64,000 bases of DNA from Campylobacter concisus (GCF_003048835.2 NZ_CP060705.1:1488001-1552000), one strand, 5' to 3'; numbered from the stretch's first letter, positions 1 through 8,430 are shown. The notes: generated by a model from the letters alone, not told the origin. Made by a program: numbers and translations.

Positions 1-1496
1 AGCCTTGGTAGCGAGATGCCGACCTCAACAACAGTGGTTGAAAGCAAAATTTCGCCCTCTTCTCTAAATCGCCTTAAAATTTCCTCTTTTTCTTTGTCTT
101 TGCCATGCGTGACGAAGACATTTTTGAAATTCTTTAGCCAAAAGCCCTGCGCCTCGCTTAGACTTTGGTAGTTTGAGCTCTCACTACTCTCAACGAGCGG
201 GTAGATGATAGCTACTTGAAAGCCGCTCTCAAGCTGCTTTTTGATGTGAGTTAGCAAAAAGCCAAACTCGCTAGCGCCTAAAATTTGGCTCATTATATTT
301 TTCTTAAACGGCATCTGCTTTAAAAAGCTAAAATTTACGATCTCAGACTGGATTAAACTTAGCGTCCTTGGTATGGGCGTAGCTGAAAACTGCACGAAAT
401 TTGCTCGCTCGTCCTCGTTTGAGGCAAGCTCTTCTATCTTTTTGCGCTGATTTGAGCCAAAGCGGTGCTGCTCATCGACCATGACAAGTGGCGAATTTGG
501 TAGCTCGTGAAAGAGCAAAGCATGCGTGCCAACGATCAAATTTACCCCGCTAAAGTCTATCTTTTTCTCCCCGCTTCGCACCAGCATCACATTCATAAAT
601 GGCGGCAGCAACCTCTTTGCTTCATTATAAATTTGCTCGCTTAAGATGCTTGTTGGCGCCATCAAAATGGCACTTTTCGGATAGACGCTAAGAGCAGCCG
701 CTAGGATAACAAGCGTCTTGCCGCTTCCCACATCACCCATTATGACGCGCCTTTTTGCCTGTGTGGCAGCAAGGTCGTCTCTGATGTCATTTACCGCATT
801 TAGCTGGTCATTTGTCGGCGTAAATGGCAAGCTCTTAAGCCAAGAGCTTATGTCAAAAAGTTTAATTTTAGGGCTTTTAAAGTAGGTTTTTTTAGCACTT
901 AGCTTTTTTATGTAGTTAAAAATTTCTACAAATTTTAAGATTTCCACGCCCTCGCCATCATTTTTTAGGCGGTATAAAATTTGCACGCTTTGCTCGTCTA
1001 GCCGCTGCAAATCAGCTAGAAATTTAGCCTCTTTTTCATTTAAGCCCTCGGCCAGTAAATTTTGTAAATTTAGATATTTTAAGATGATTTCTTTTAGTTC
1101 TTCGTCTTTTAGCTCGGTCTTAAATTTAGGCACGATCTGGCCTATTTTTGTGGTGATTTTTGGATTTACTATCTGCCACGAGCCAAAGGCGTAGGAGCAA
1201 AGCCCATATATCGCCATCTCTTTGCCGACCTTAAAAGCGCCGTAGTGCCAAGACTTTGCGTTAAAAATGACGATCTTTACGCTACTTTGCCACTGCTCGC
1301 AAAAGGCAAGTGCTGTTAGCATACCAGGGCGTGAGGCGAGCGAGGTGATCTTTACATTTATGCAGACCTGCCCTTCTCTTGGGCTCTTAGCGATCGTCGT
1401 ATCCTCAAAGCCCTTTGGCAGCACAAGAGCAAGGTCGAGCAGGCTAAGCACGCCTATTTTTAGAAGTTTTGCCCTATCGCTTGCTTCAAATTTCAT
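1..1496 (-). CDS. recG: ATP-dependent DNA helicase RecG, 5' part (cut by window edge)
   Basis: RecG remodels stalled replication forks and Holliday junctions. Reading from the ATG at 1496 gives about 498 open codons that run off the left edge; the family is about 600-700 residues, so roughly the last 100 residues are outside the window. The Walker A motif GDVGSGKT lies near residue 253, the DEQHRFG (DEAD-type) box near residue 339, and the N-terminal part carries the OB-fold wedge region. The first codons overlap the 3' end of the upstream M16-like gene by 11 nt, so the two are probably co-transcribed and translationally coupled. Identity is firm from the helicase motifs. Confidence 0.93.
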   Translation of the reverse strand, partial: MKFEASDRAKLLKIGVLSLLDLALVLPKGFEDTTIAKSPREGQVCINVKITSLASRPGMLTALAFCEQWQSSVKIVIFNAKSWHYGAFKVGKEMAIYGLCSYAFGSWQIVNPKITTKIGQIVPKFKTELKDEELKEIILKYLNLQNLLAEGLNEKEAKFLADLQRLDEQSVQILYRLKNDGEGVEILKFVEIFNYIKKLSAKKTYFKSPKIKLFDISSWLKSLPFTPTNDQLNAVNDIRDDLAATQAKRRVIMGDVGSGKTLVILAAALSVYPKSAILMAPTSILSEQIYNEAKRLLPPFMNVMLVRSGEKKIDFSGVNLIVGTHALLFHELPNSPLVMVDEQHRFGSNQRKKIEELASNEDERANFVQFSATPIPRTLSLIQSEIVNFSFLKQMPFKKNIMSQILGASEFGFLLTHIKKQLESGFQVAIIYPLVESSESSNYQSLSEAQGFWLKNFKNVFVTHGKDKEKEEILRRFREEGEILLSTTVVEVGISLPR

Positions 1497-2715
1497 TTTT
1501 TAGGACGCAAAAACTTAGCTGATTGATCTCTGCGTGGGCTTTTATGAAGCTATTTAGTTCGCTTAGCGAAAGGGCTGAAATTTTATCCAAGTCCTTTAAA
1601 AATGCTCCAAGCTCGCCATGTTCGTAAAACTCGCCTTGCGCGATGTCAAGTCGCTTAAACAGCGTCTCAAGCCTAAGCGGCAACGAACCAAGTAAAAATT
1701 TCTTCGCCTGCTCAAGCTCGGCCTTGCTAACGCCTTTTTTACTAAATTTTAAAATTTCCTCTTTTATAACGGCGATCGCCTCGTCTTTTTTCTCATTTTT
1801 TGTCTGCATGTAGCCGTAAAGCTGGCTGTAAGAGAGATTTAGCAAATTTCTAGCGTAGGCGCTGTATGCAAGCCCTCTTTTCACGCGGATCTCCTCCATA
1901 AGCCTCGAGCCAAAGCCACACTCGCCTAAGATAAATGTCGCCACTGTGGCCTTGTATTTCTCCTCAGGTTTTACGTTAAACGGCGCACCAAAGTAGATAT
2001 ATGCCTGCTCGCTTTGCCTGATGATCTCGCTACTTTCGCACTTGTTACTTGGGCTAAAGCGCTCTAGCTTTCTCACCTTGCCAGGTTTTAGGATTTCTAA
2101 AACGCTAGCTAGCTCTTTTGTCTGCTTCTCGTCGATGTCGCCACCAAGCACGCAAAGCAAATTTGAAAGGTCTAAATGCTCGTTTAAAAATTTCCTCACA
2201 TCTTCAAGCGTGATCGCTTTTACGCTCTTTTTCGTGCCGATACTTGGCTGTGCAAGCACGCTTTTTGGGTACAAAAGCTCAAAAAGTCCCTGCCTTGCCA
2301 CATAGTCAAAGTCGTTTTCATTTGCTGCGATCTCGCCAAGTGTGACGGTCTTGCACCTATTTAGGATCTCATCTGTCAAATTTGGAGCGAGTAGTAGCTC
2401 TTTTAACTTGCCACACGCAAAAGCAAAGTGCTCTTTTAGGCAGTTTAGGTCTATGCAAAATGTCTCAAAGCCACAGCTTGCATTTAGGCTAATCGCTCTT
2501 ACTTCAAGCTCTTTGGCAAATTTAGCCGAGCCTAGCTTCATATCGCCCTCGTTTAGTAAATTTGCACTTAGCCTTGCAAGACCTGCTAGCTTGCCATTTT
2601 GCGAGCTACCAGCTGCTTTGAAAACTAGCTTTAGGCTCACTACTGGCATCGCTTTTGAGCTTTCAAAAACGACTGGAATTTTTATATTTTTTACATTGAT
2701 ATCTAAAATTTTCAT
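1486..2715 (-). CDS. M16 family peptidase-like protein without HXXEH motif
   Basis: A 409-residue protein with the two-lobed M16 (insulinase/PqqL/processing-peptidase) organisation. It has the N-terminal strand pattern (VVFESSKAMPVVSLKLVFKA), a central linker, and the C-terminal arginine/tyrosine signature RGLAYSAY near residue 290 that contacts substrate in this family. Where active members carry the inverted zinc motif HXXEH (near residue 50), this protein reads GLARLSANLLNEG, with no histidine pair. It therefore looks like the non-catalytic subunit of a heterodimeric M16 protease, and no catalytic partner is visible nearby. It starts at an ATG directly abutting the mqnC stop codon and overlaps recG at its end, so mqnC, this gene and recG form one transcription unit. 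Confidence 0.85.
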   Translation of the reverse strand: MKILDINVKNIKIPVVFESSKAMPVVSLKLVFKAAGSSQNGKLAGLARLSANLLNEGDMKLGSAKFAKELEVRAISLNASCGFETFCIDLNCLKEHFAFACGKLKELLLAPNLTDEILNRCKTVTLGEIAANENDFDYVARQGLFELLYPKSVLAQPSIGTKKSVKAITLEDVRKFLNEHLDLSNLLCVLGGDIDEKQTKELASVLEILKPGKVRKLERFSPSNKCESSEIIRQSEQAYIYFGAPFNVKPEEKYKATVATFILGECGFGSRLMEEIRVKRGLAYSAYARNLLNLSYSQLYGYMQTKNEKKDEAIAVIKEEILKFSKKGVSKAELEQAKKFLLGSLPLRLETLFKRLDIAQGEFYEHGELGAFLKDLDKISALSLSELNSFIKAHAEINQLSFCVLKNEI

Positions 2716-3762
2716 CTAAAATTTCTCCAAAATATCGTAGTTTGTGTTGCGCTTAGCTGGAATTTCTCCGACATCTTTTATAAGCTCGATCATCTGCTCT
2801 TGATTCATCCTAAAGCTCGCTCCTGCGGCCTTTACGACGTTTTCTTCCATCATCGTGCTACCAAGGTCGTTTGCGCCAAAAAGAAGCGCTAGCTGGCCTA
2901 CGTAGCTGCCCTGCGTGACCCAGCTGCTTTGGATATTTTTAAAGTTATCCAAAAAGAGCCTTGAAACCGCAAGAAGCCTTAGATAGACGTTTGAGCTTTG
3001 CTTTTTGATCTCTGGAAACTCTTGCATGAGCTTTGTATTTAGCCCTTGAAAGCTCCAAAGTATAAAGGCTCTAAATCCAGCCGTTTCATCTTGTAAATTT
3101 CTGATGTGCTCCCAGTGCTCCACGATCTCACGAGTGCTCTCAACCGTGCCAAACATCATCGTAGCAGTCGTCTTCATGCCAAGCTCGTGCGCCTCTTTGT
3201 GTATGCGAAGCCAGTCTGCGGTGTCGCACTTTTTAGGAGCGATGATGTCGCGAACGCGGTCGCTTAAAATCTCCGCTCCAGCTCCTGGCATCGAGTATAA
3301 GCCCTTTTCGTTTAGGCGTCTTAAGACCTCTTTTGTAGAAATTTTTGAAACTCTTGCGATGTAGTCGATCTCAACGGCAGAAAAGCCATGTATCGTGATG
3401 CTTGGATAGTGCTTGCTGATGTAGCCCACAAGCTCCTCGTACCACTCGATCTTTAGCTTTGGATGCACGCCACCTTGAAATAAAATTTGCGTGCCGCCGA
3501 TGGCGATAAGCTCCTCGATCTTCTTGCCGATCTCCTCAAAACTTAGCACATAAGCGTCTTCCTCTTTTGCGTGGCGGTAAAATGCGCAGAATTTACAATC
3601 CACCCAGCAGACGTTTGTATAGTTGATGTTACGATCTACGATGAAGGTCGTAATGCCCTCTGGATGAAGCTCTTTTTTTCTAGCTAGCGCCATCTTGCCA
3701 AGCTCGTAAAGCGGTGCATTTTCTATAAGATCGATGGCTTCATTTACACTAAGTCTTTTCAA
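2716..3762 (-). CDS. mqnC: Cyclic dehypoxanthine futalosine synthase MqnC (radical SAM)
   Basis: MqnC cyclises dehypoxanthine futalosine in the futalosine route to menaquinone. The radical-SAM cluster motif is visible as NVCWVDCKFCAF (CX3CX2C), followed by the family block MPGAGAEIL and the conserved C-terminal GANDLGSTMMEENVV. The longest frame starts at a TTG at 3807, but that codon has no good ribosome-binding site. A second TTG at 3762 (MKRLSVNEAIDL) is preceded by AAAAGG with six bases of spacing, which is where homologues usually begin, so I place the start there; the product is then 348 residues. It abuts the M16-like gene with no gap. In this organism MtnN (54368-55051) may supply the nucleosidase step of the same pathway. 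Confidence 0.92.
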   Translation of the reverse strand: MKRLSVNEAIDLIENAPLYELGKMALARKKELHPEGITTFIVDRNINYTNVCWVDCKFCAFYRHAKEEDAYVLSFEEIGKKIEELIAIGGTQILFQGGVHPKLKIEWYEELVGYISKHYPSITIHGFSAVEIDYIARVSKISTKEVLRRLNEKGLYSMPGAGAEILSDRVRDIIAPKKCDTADWLRIHKEAHELGMKTTATMMFGTVESTREIVEHWEHIRNLQDETAGFRAFILWSFQGLNTKLMQEFPEIKKQSSNVYLRLLAVSRLFLDNFKNIQSSWVTQGSYVGQLALLFGANDLGSTMMEENVVKAAGASFRMNQEQMIELIKDVGEIPAKRNTNYDILEKF

Positions 3763-3893
3763 ATTTAACCTTTTATTTTGCTTATTTTTGGGCGAAAGTT
3801 TAGCCAAAAATGCTTTTAAATCTGATAAATCGTTTCGTTACCAAATTTTAACCTTGAGTAGATAGAATATGGCACTTTTTTGAAGGAGTAAAT

Positions 3894-4106
3894 ATGAAAA
3901 AGATCGTTTTAGCCGTAGTTGTAGGCCTATTTTTAGTTGGTTGTGCTAAAAACGAGCCAAAGCCAGCTGAGCCACAAGGTGCAAGTTGCGGATGTGCTCA
4001 TCATCAAAAAATGATGCAAGAAAATATGCCAAGCTGCCCACATCATGGCATGCAAGGGGCGATGCATGGGCAAATGCCAACAGGCTGCCCAGCCCACGCA
4101 AAATAG
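3894..4106 (+). CDS. Small Met/His/Cys-rich lipoprotein, probable metal binder
   Basis: A 70-residue protein with a lipoprotein signal (MKKIVLAVVVGLFLVGC, lipobox LVGC, lipidated Cys17). The mature part is almost entirely potential metal ligands: CGCAHH, PSCPHH, repeated MH/MQ pairs and a final GCPAHAK. A strong AAGGAG site precedes the ATG, and a -10-like TAGAAT lies at 3863-3868. It is a single gene closed by a hairpin at 4107-4134. The composition (Met, His and Cys together) suggests a copper- or other soft-metal-binding periplasmic lipoprotein. That is inference from composition; I do not recognise a named family. Two NlpE-like CXXC lipoproteins lie 1.4-3 kb away. Confidence 0.8.
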   Translation: MKKIVLAVVVGLFLVGCAKNEPKPAEPQGASCGCAHHQKMMQENMPSCPHHGMQGAMHGQMPTGCPAHAK

Positions 4107-4134
4107 ATAAAGTGCCAAATGGCACTTTATTTTA
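4107..4134. terminator. Bidirectional intrinsic terminator
   Basis: A perfect 10-bp stem, ataaagtgcc...ggcactttat, with an AAAT loop is followed by TTTTAA on the plus strand. It closes the lipoprotein gene, and its distal arm covers the stop codon of the convergent nfeD-like gene. Confidence 0.75.
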
Positions 4135-4519
4135 ATATAACTTTGTCGCCTTTAGTGCCTAAAACCTGCACTTTCTCGCCATTTTTTAACGATCCGTCAT
4201 ACTTCCAAAGAGTGCCTTTGAAATAGACCATATTTTCTCTGATCTCACCAACGCCAGCTTCATCTAAAAATTCCTCATTAAAGCTCTCTTTTCTAGACAT
4301 AAATTTGCTCTTTAATGGCGCTTTTAAAAGCACAAGCAAAATAAATGCAAGCACTAGGACAGCCAAAATTTGAAAGCTCCACTCAAAACCAAAGCCAAAA
4401 TTTATCGCCCCAACGATGATAAAAGCTAAGCCAAAAAAGAGCAGATAAAATGAAAATAGCATAAGCTCAGCCACGCACAAAATCGCGCCTATGGCTATCA
4501 TTATAAAAGGACTTATCAC
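4127..4519 (-). CDS. NfeD-family membrane protein
   Basis: A 130-residue protein with two or three transmembrane segments in residues 1-70 and a C-terminal soluble OB-fold-like domain (VGEIRENMVYFKGTLWKYDG...GEKVQVLGTKGDKVILK). This matches short NfeD/YbbK-type partners of SPFH proteins. Its ATG overlaps the stop of the upstream SPFH gene by 4 nt, the usual pairing for this couple. The pair is thought to act in membrane microdomain organisation or quality control; the exact role is not known. Confidence 0.85.
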   Translation of the reverse strand: MISPFIMIAIGAILCVAELMLFSFYLLFFGLAFIIVGAINFGFGFEWSFQILAVLVLAFILLVLLKAPLKSKFMSRKESFNEEFLDEAGVGEIRENMVYFKGTLWKYDGSLKNGEKVQVLGTKGDKVILK

Positions 4520-5430
4520 GCCTTATCCTTAGCTAAGAAATTTTTTAAAACACTAAGCGAGCCGATGAGTTCAGCCGCCTCATAAGGGACTAAAATTTTA
4601 TCTTTTGAGCTATTTTTAGCTAGCTCGCTAAATGCCCCGACCCTGTCGCGCGCAAGCAAAAATTCAGCCGCATTTGCGTTTTTGCTCATGCTGTCATTTA
4701 TCATATCCATGGCCTCTTTTTGAGCCGTTGCGATGGCGATTTGCTCGTATTTTTTCGCATCAGCCATACGCTCTATTGCCTCTGCTTGAAGCACTTTTTC
4801 TTGTTTTAGTGCCTCTGCGTTGCGGATGAGTGCCTCTTTTTCAGCCAAGGCTTTTAGCTCTATCGCACGCTTTTCACGCTCAGCCTTCATCTGCATATTC
4901 ATCGCTTCTTCGATGCCAAGTGGGACAGAAATTTCAGAAATTTCCACACGCATGATCTTTACGCCCCAGTTGCCAGCTGCGTCGCCAAGAGCTACTTGAA
5001 GTGCGGCATTTAGGCGGTCACGAGAGCTTAGCGTATCATCAAGGTTCATAGCACCTATCTCGCCACGAAGCGTTGTCATGGCTAAATTTGCAATAGCGCG
5101 CTTGTAGTTATCTACGTTATAAACCGCCATTTTTGCGTCAAATACCTTTAAAAAGACGATGCCATCGACACTTATATTAACATTATCTTTTGTGATGACT
5201 TGCTGTTTTGTGATATCAACAAGCTGCTCTTTTATAGTTATGATCGCTCTTATCTGATCAACAAATGGGATGATGATGTGAAATCCCCCGTCAAGCACCT
5301 TGTGAAATTTACCAAGTCGCTCGATGAGCAGGTTATCTGCTTGCGAAACGATCTTAATGCCAGCTTTTAAAAACAAAAATGCAAAAATAACCAAAACAAC
5401 GACTAAAACGCCAAATGTCTCAACTTGCAT
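4516..5430 (-). CDS. SPFH/Band 7 (paraslipin, QmcA-type) membrane protein
   Basis: A 304-residue protein with one N-terminal membrane anchor (residues 5-25). An SPFH domain follows from about residue 28 (ERLGKFHKVLDGGFHIIIPFVDQIR), then a long Ala/Glu/Lys-rich coiled coil (about 180-240) and a short tail. This is the stomatin/paraslipin layout of QmcA, which oligomerises in the inner membrane and often associates with FtsH-type proteolysis. It is co-transcribed with the NfeD partner (4-nt overlap). A GGAG site precedes the ATG, and its promoter overlaps the divergent promoter of the NlpE-like gene at 5468-5479. Confidence 0.9.
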   Translation of the reverse strand: MQVETFGVLVVVLVIFAFLFLKAGIKIVSQADNLLIERLGKFHKVLDGGFHIIIPFVDQIRAIITIKEQLVDITKQQVITKDNVNISVDGIVFLKVFDAKMAVYNVDNYKRAIANLAMTTLRGEIGAMNLDDTLSSRDRLNAALQVALGDAAGNWGVKIMRVEISEISVPLGIEEAMNMQMKAEREKRAIELKALAEKEALIRNAEALKQEKVLQAEAIERMADAKKYEQIAIATAQKEAMDMINDSMSKNANAAEFLLARDRVGAFSELAKNSSKDKILVPYEAAELIGSLSVLKNFLAKDKA

Positions 5431-5467
5431 CTTCTCTCCTTTAATTTATAATTTGTTATTTTCTTAA

Positions 5468-5479
5468 GTATTATAATAC
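5468..5479. promoter_or_regulatory. Overlapping divergent -10 boxes (GTATTATAATAC)
   Basis: A perfect 12-bp palindrome gives TATAAT on the plus strand (5472-5477, for the NlpE-like lipoprotein) and TATAAT on the minus strand (5470-5475, for the SPFH gene). Only one RNA polymerase could occupy it at a time. Confidence 0.6.
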
Positions 5480-5509
5480 ATTTTCAAACTTTATTTTTAA
5501 AGGATTAGC

Positions 5510-5938
5510 ATGAAAAATTTTATCTTTGCACTAAGTGCGGCTCTACTTTTAGCAGGTTGCGCTACGTCAAACCAAAGCGCAAGCGTCCCACAAGGCAAAT
5601 GTGAAGTAAAAGGTAGCTGCATGGCTCCAGTAAGCAGCGTCGAGGGCACTTACAAGGCGTTTTTACCTTGCGCTAGCTGCATGGGCATAGACTCAACCCT
5701 CACACTTAAAAAAGACGGCACATTTGAAAGTGTGATGAACTACAAGTCAAAAGACAACTACAAAGCCGTTAGTAAGGGCAAATACTCAGTCAAAAACGGC
5801 GTTATCACAACAGTTGATGAGTATAAAGAGAAGAGCTTTTATAAGATCGAGGGAGAGAGCCTAAAGATGCTTGACATGGATCAAAAAGAGGTCACTGGCG
5901 AGCTAAAAGACAAATACATCTTCAAACGCGTAAAATAA
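5510..5938 (+). CDS. NlpE N-terminal-domain lipoprotein (CXXC), short paralogue
   Basis: A 142-residue lipoprotein with signal peptide and lipobox LAGC (Cys17). It contains one NlpE N-terminal domain: VEGTYKAFLPCASCMGIDSTLTLKKDG carries the domain's CXXC (PCASC) and the following beta strands. NlpE proteins monitor lipoprotein trafficking and respond to copper through such cysteines; that is knowledge of the E. coli family member, which acts through Cpx, and no Cpx system is visible here. Extra cysteines (KCEVKGSC) precede the domain. It starts at an ATG behind AAAGGA. It is followed by its larger paralogue, which has its own promoter. Confidence 0.85.
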   Translation: MKNFIFALSAALLLAGCATSNQSASVPQGKCEVKGSCMAPVSSVEGTYKAFLPCASCMGIDSTLTLKKDGTFESVMNYKSKDNYKAVSKGKYSVKNGVITTVDEYKEKSFYKIEGESLKMLDMDQKEVTGELKDKYIFKRVK

Positions 5939-5956
5939 ATTTTAAAGGCAAAATGA

Positions 5957-5962
5957 TATAAT
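5957..5962 (+). promoter_or_regulatory. -10 box TATAAT for the second NlpE-like gene
   Basis: TATAAT sits 25 bases upstream of the ATG at 5987 and just after the stop of the first NlpE-like gene, so the second gene can be expressed independently. Confidence 0.55.
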
Positions 5963-5986
5963 TTTGCAATTTTTAAGGAGTTGCAA

Positions 5987-7192
5987 ATGAAATATCTTTT
6001 TGCCATACTTATCTCATTTTTCATCATTGGCTGCGCGAAAAATGAAAATTTAAAGCCACAAAACCAAGAGCAAACACAAAAATCGAAAGAAGAAAAACCA
6101 CTTCTTAGAGACGAAAAACCCAAAAAAACAGAAAAACTAATACTTTCAAACTCTATCTACACGAGCTACTACACCACCTTACCATGCTCAAACTGCGAGG
6201 GCGTGAAGACTATCTTGACTCTAAATAAAGACAAAACCTACACAAAAACTATGCTTACGATGGATAAGGCTGCTACCTTGGTAGAAAAAGGCGGCACTTT
6301 CGATGTCGATGAGAGCGCTATCGTGCTAAAAGATGAAAGTGGCGTACTTAGCTACTTTGTGCCAAACAAAAACTCACTTCTTCAGCTTGATGATAAGAAA
6401 AATAAGCGAGTTGGCGTGCTAGCTCAAATTTATAACTACGAGCCAGTAAATAAGGCTTATAAAGATAGTTTTTTTGCTAGATTTTCTAAATTTAAAGACA
6501 AAAATGGCTTTTTAGAGCTTGTGCTTGTGCCTAGCAAAAACGGCGCAAAGATAAGCTTTTACTCATCACTAAAAGATGGCTCGCCACTTTGTAAATTTAA
6601 CTCAGAGCTGCTTTACGACAAGGGCATTTTTTACCTTTTGGACGAAAAAGGCGTGGCTTTAAGCGTGCATAAAACTGCTAATGACATCTTCGTAATCGCA
6701 AACGATAAAATTTGCAAAAACGCTCACATAAGCGGACACTACAAAAGAGAAAAAGGCAGATCTAGCCTCTTTGGCAAGGGCTTTTTTGCAAAACTTACAA
6801 ACGAGTCAGCAAATGCTGATGTGATGAAATTTTACGGCGCAAAAAACATAAAAAGAGACAATACAAAAAAAGAAAATAGCTACATCGTCACAAATAAAAA
6901 CGAGAGAATTTTTGAATACACCTTACTAAATGGCATCATTACAAGTATTGAAATTTACTCAAATGAGTTTAAAACTCCAGAAAACATCAGCCTAAAATCA
7001 AATTTTAAAGATATAAAAAACGCACTTGTCATCTCTAAATTTCAAAGCGACGCAAACAATATCTATCTAAAAATAGACAGCCACGACATGCTCATAAAGC
7101 TTAAAAATCCACTCGCACAAGAGATAACAAACTTAAGCCAGATACCAGACGAGGCGCAAATAGAGCAGATAACTCTGATGTGGAACCAGTAG
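5987..7192 (+). CDS. NlpE-like lipoprotein, long form (401 aa)
   Basis: A lipoprotein with lipobox IIGC, a charged Gln/Lys linker, and then an NlpE N-terminal domain with the CXXC motif LPCSNCEGVKTILTL near residue 66. About 270 further residues do not match E. coli NlpE in any way I recognise; they are beta-rich and contain an isolated pair of cysteines (LCKF, ICKN). The ATG at 5987 is chosen over a TTG at 5981 because AAGGAG lies six bases before it. It is a tandem paralogue of the gene at 5510-5938, and an MFS transporter follows after one base. The physical link suggests a shared envelope or copper-related role, but this is inference. Confidence 0.83.
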   Translation: MKYLFAILISFFIIGCAKNENLKPQNQEQTQKSKEEKPLLRDEKPKKTEKLILSNSIYTSYYTTLPCSNCEGVKTILTLNKDKTYTKTMLTMDKAATLVEKGGTFDVDESAIVLKDESGVLSYFVPNKNSLLQLDDKKNKRVGVLAQIYNYEPVNKAYKDSFFARFSKFKDKNGFLELVLVPSKNGAKISFYSSLKDGSPLCKFNSELLYDKGIFYLLDEKGVALSVHKTANDIFVIANDKICKNAHISGHYKREKGRSSLFGKGFFAKLTNESANADVMKFYGAKNIKRDNTKKENSYIVTNKNERIFEYTLLNGIITSIEIYSNEFKTPENISLKSNFKDIKNALVISKFQSDANNIYLKIDSHDMLIKLKNPLAQEITNLSQIPDEAQIEQITLMWNQ

Positions 7193-7193
7193 T

Positions 7194-8390
7194 TTGAAAG
7201 AGTATCTTAAGCTTTTAAGGGATGAGAGAAATTTCCGCCTTTTAAGCACCATCCAGCTTATGTGCTACTTTGGTGTGTGGTTCTCGCACACTGGCATCTT
7301 TACGCTACTTATCTCGCTTGACGCTCCTGTATGGGCACTCACGCTAAGTGCGGCGATGGCATTTATCCCAGGTGTTGTCATCGCTCCATTTAGTGGCATT
7401 TTGGTGGATAAATTTAGCCCAAAACCAATGCTTGTCATCATGATGGCGGTTGAGACCATAAGCGTTTTTATGCTGCTTTTTATAAACTCACTTGATTTTT
7501 TATGGCTACTTTTGCTTATCATTTTTGTTAGAAACGGCGTTGGTGGGATGTATTTTCAAGTAGAAATGAGCGTGCTGCCAAAAATTCTAAGTAAAGAGAG
7601 CCTAAAGCTTGCAAACGAGATCCACTCGATCATCTGGGCGGTCTCATACACCGCTGGCATGGGGCTTGCAGGCGTCTATATACACTTTTTTGGCATCAAA
7701 AGCGCCTTTTTGCTTGACGGAGCTCTTTATCTTTGCAGTTTTGGCTTTTTATATCTTCTAAAACTAGACGGGCTAAAGCCAGAATTTATAGAAAAACCTC
7801 TAAAAATGCTAAAAAATGGGCTTAAATATCTAAAAGAAAATAGGCTCATCGTACATCTTATATTTTTGCACGCCTTTGTTGGTATCACAGCTTATGACGC
7901 ACTGATCGCGCTTTTGGCCGACTATAAATACACAAATTTACTCTCAACCTCGCTAGTTATTGGCCTATTAAACGCCTCAAGGTCGATCTCGCTTATGTTT
8001 GCGCCAGCCTTGCTTAGTAAATTTATGAATAAAAAAACGCTCATCTACATCTACATCGGTCAAGGAGTTGGCATCATCATCTGGGCGCTCTCTTTGCAAA
8101 ATTTTTATCTCTCGCTAATTGGCATCATCTTTGCTGGATTTTGCACATCAAGCCTTTGGAGCTATACCTACACGCTGCTTCAGCAAAACTGTCAAAAAGA
8201 GTTTTACGGCAGAGTGATCGCGTATAATGATATGGTTTTTCTTGGATTTAGCGCGCTTATCTCATTTGCGATCGGCTTTTTATACGAGCTTGGACTAAGC
8301 GTGGAGATGATCGCAGCCTTTATGGGAAGCCTCTTTTTCATTGGAGCCTTTTACTACCACGTAGTTTCAAAAAGGTACGAGATAAAATAG
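7194..8390 (+). CDS. MFS transporter (probable exporter)
   Basis: A 398-residue polytopic protein with about 12 hydrophobic segments and MFS-type loop motifs (GILVDKFSPKPMLVIMM near residue 65). The overall pattern resembles the MFS_3/EntS-type drug or siderophore exporters. It starts at a TTG one base after the stop of the NlpE-like gene, so it is translationally coupled to it. Substrate cannot be deduced. It is closed by a hairpin at 8399-8428. Confidence 0.85.
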   Translation: MKEYLKLLRDERNFRLLSTIQLMCYFGVWFSHTGIFTLLISLDAPVWALTLSAAMAFIPGVVIAPFSGILVDKFSPKPMLVIMMAVETISVFMLLFINSLDFLWLLLLIIFVRNGVGGMYFQVEMSVLPKILSKESLKLANEIHSIIWAVSYTAGMGLAGVYIHFFGIKSAFLLDGALYLCSFGFLYLLKLDGLKPEFIEKPLKMLKNGLKYLKENRLIVHLIFLHAFVGITAYDALIALLADYKYTNLLSTSLVIGLLNASRSISLMFAPALLSKFMNKKTLIYIYIGQGVGIIIWALSLQNFYLSLIGIIFAGFCTSSLWSYTYTLLQQNCQKEFYGRVIAYNDMVFLGFSALISFAIGFLYELGLSVEMIAAFMGSLFFIGAFYYHVVSKRYEIK

Positions 8391-8398
8391 TTGCGTCT

Positions 8399-8428
8399 AA
8401 ATGGCTAGAAATCCAGCCATTTATTTTT
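8399..8428. terminator. Convergent intrinsic terminator
   Basis: An 8-bp stem, aaatggct...agccattt, is followed by ATTTTTG. It lies between the convergent MFS and chemoreceptor genes. Confidence 0.65.
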
Positions 8429-8430
8429 GC

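Noticed and set aside
36-1496. Reading the recG region as intact gene
   Set aside because: The frame leaves the window without a stop and is shorter than RecG, so it is cut by the window rather than damaged.
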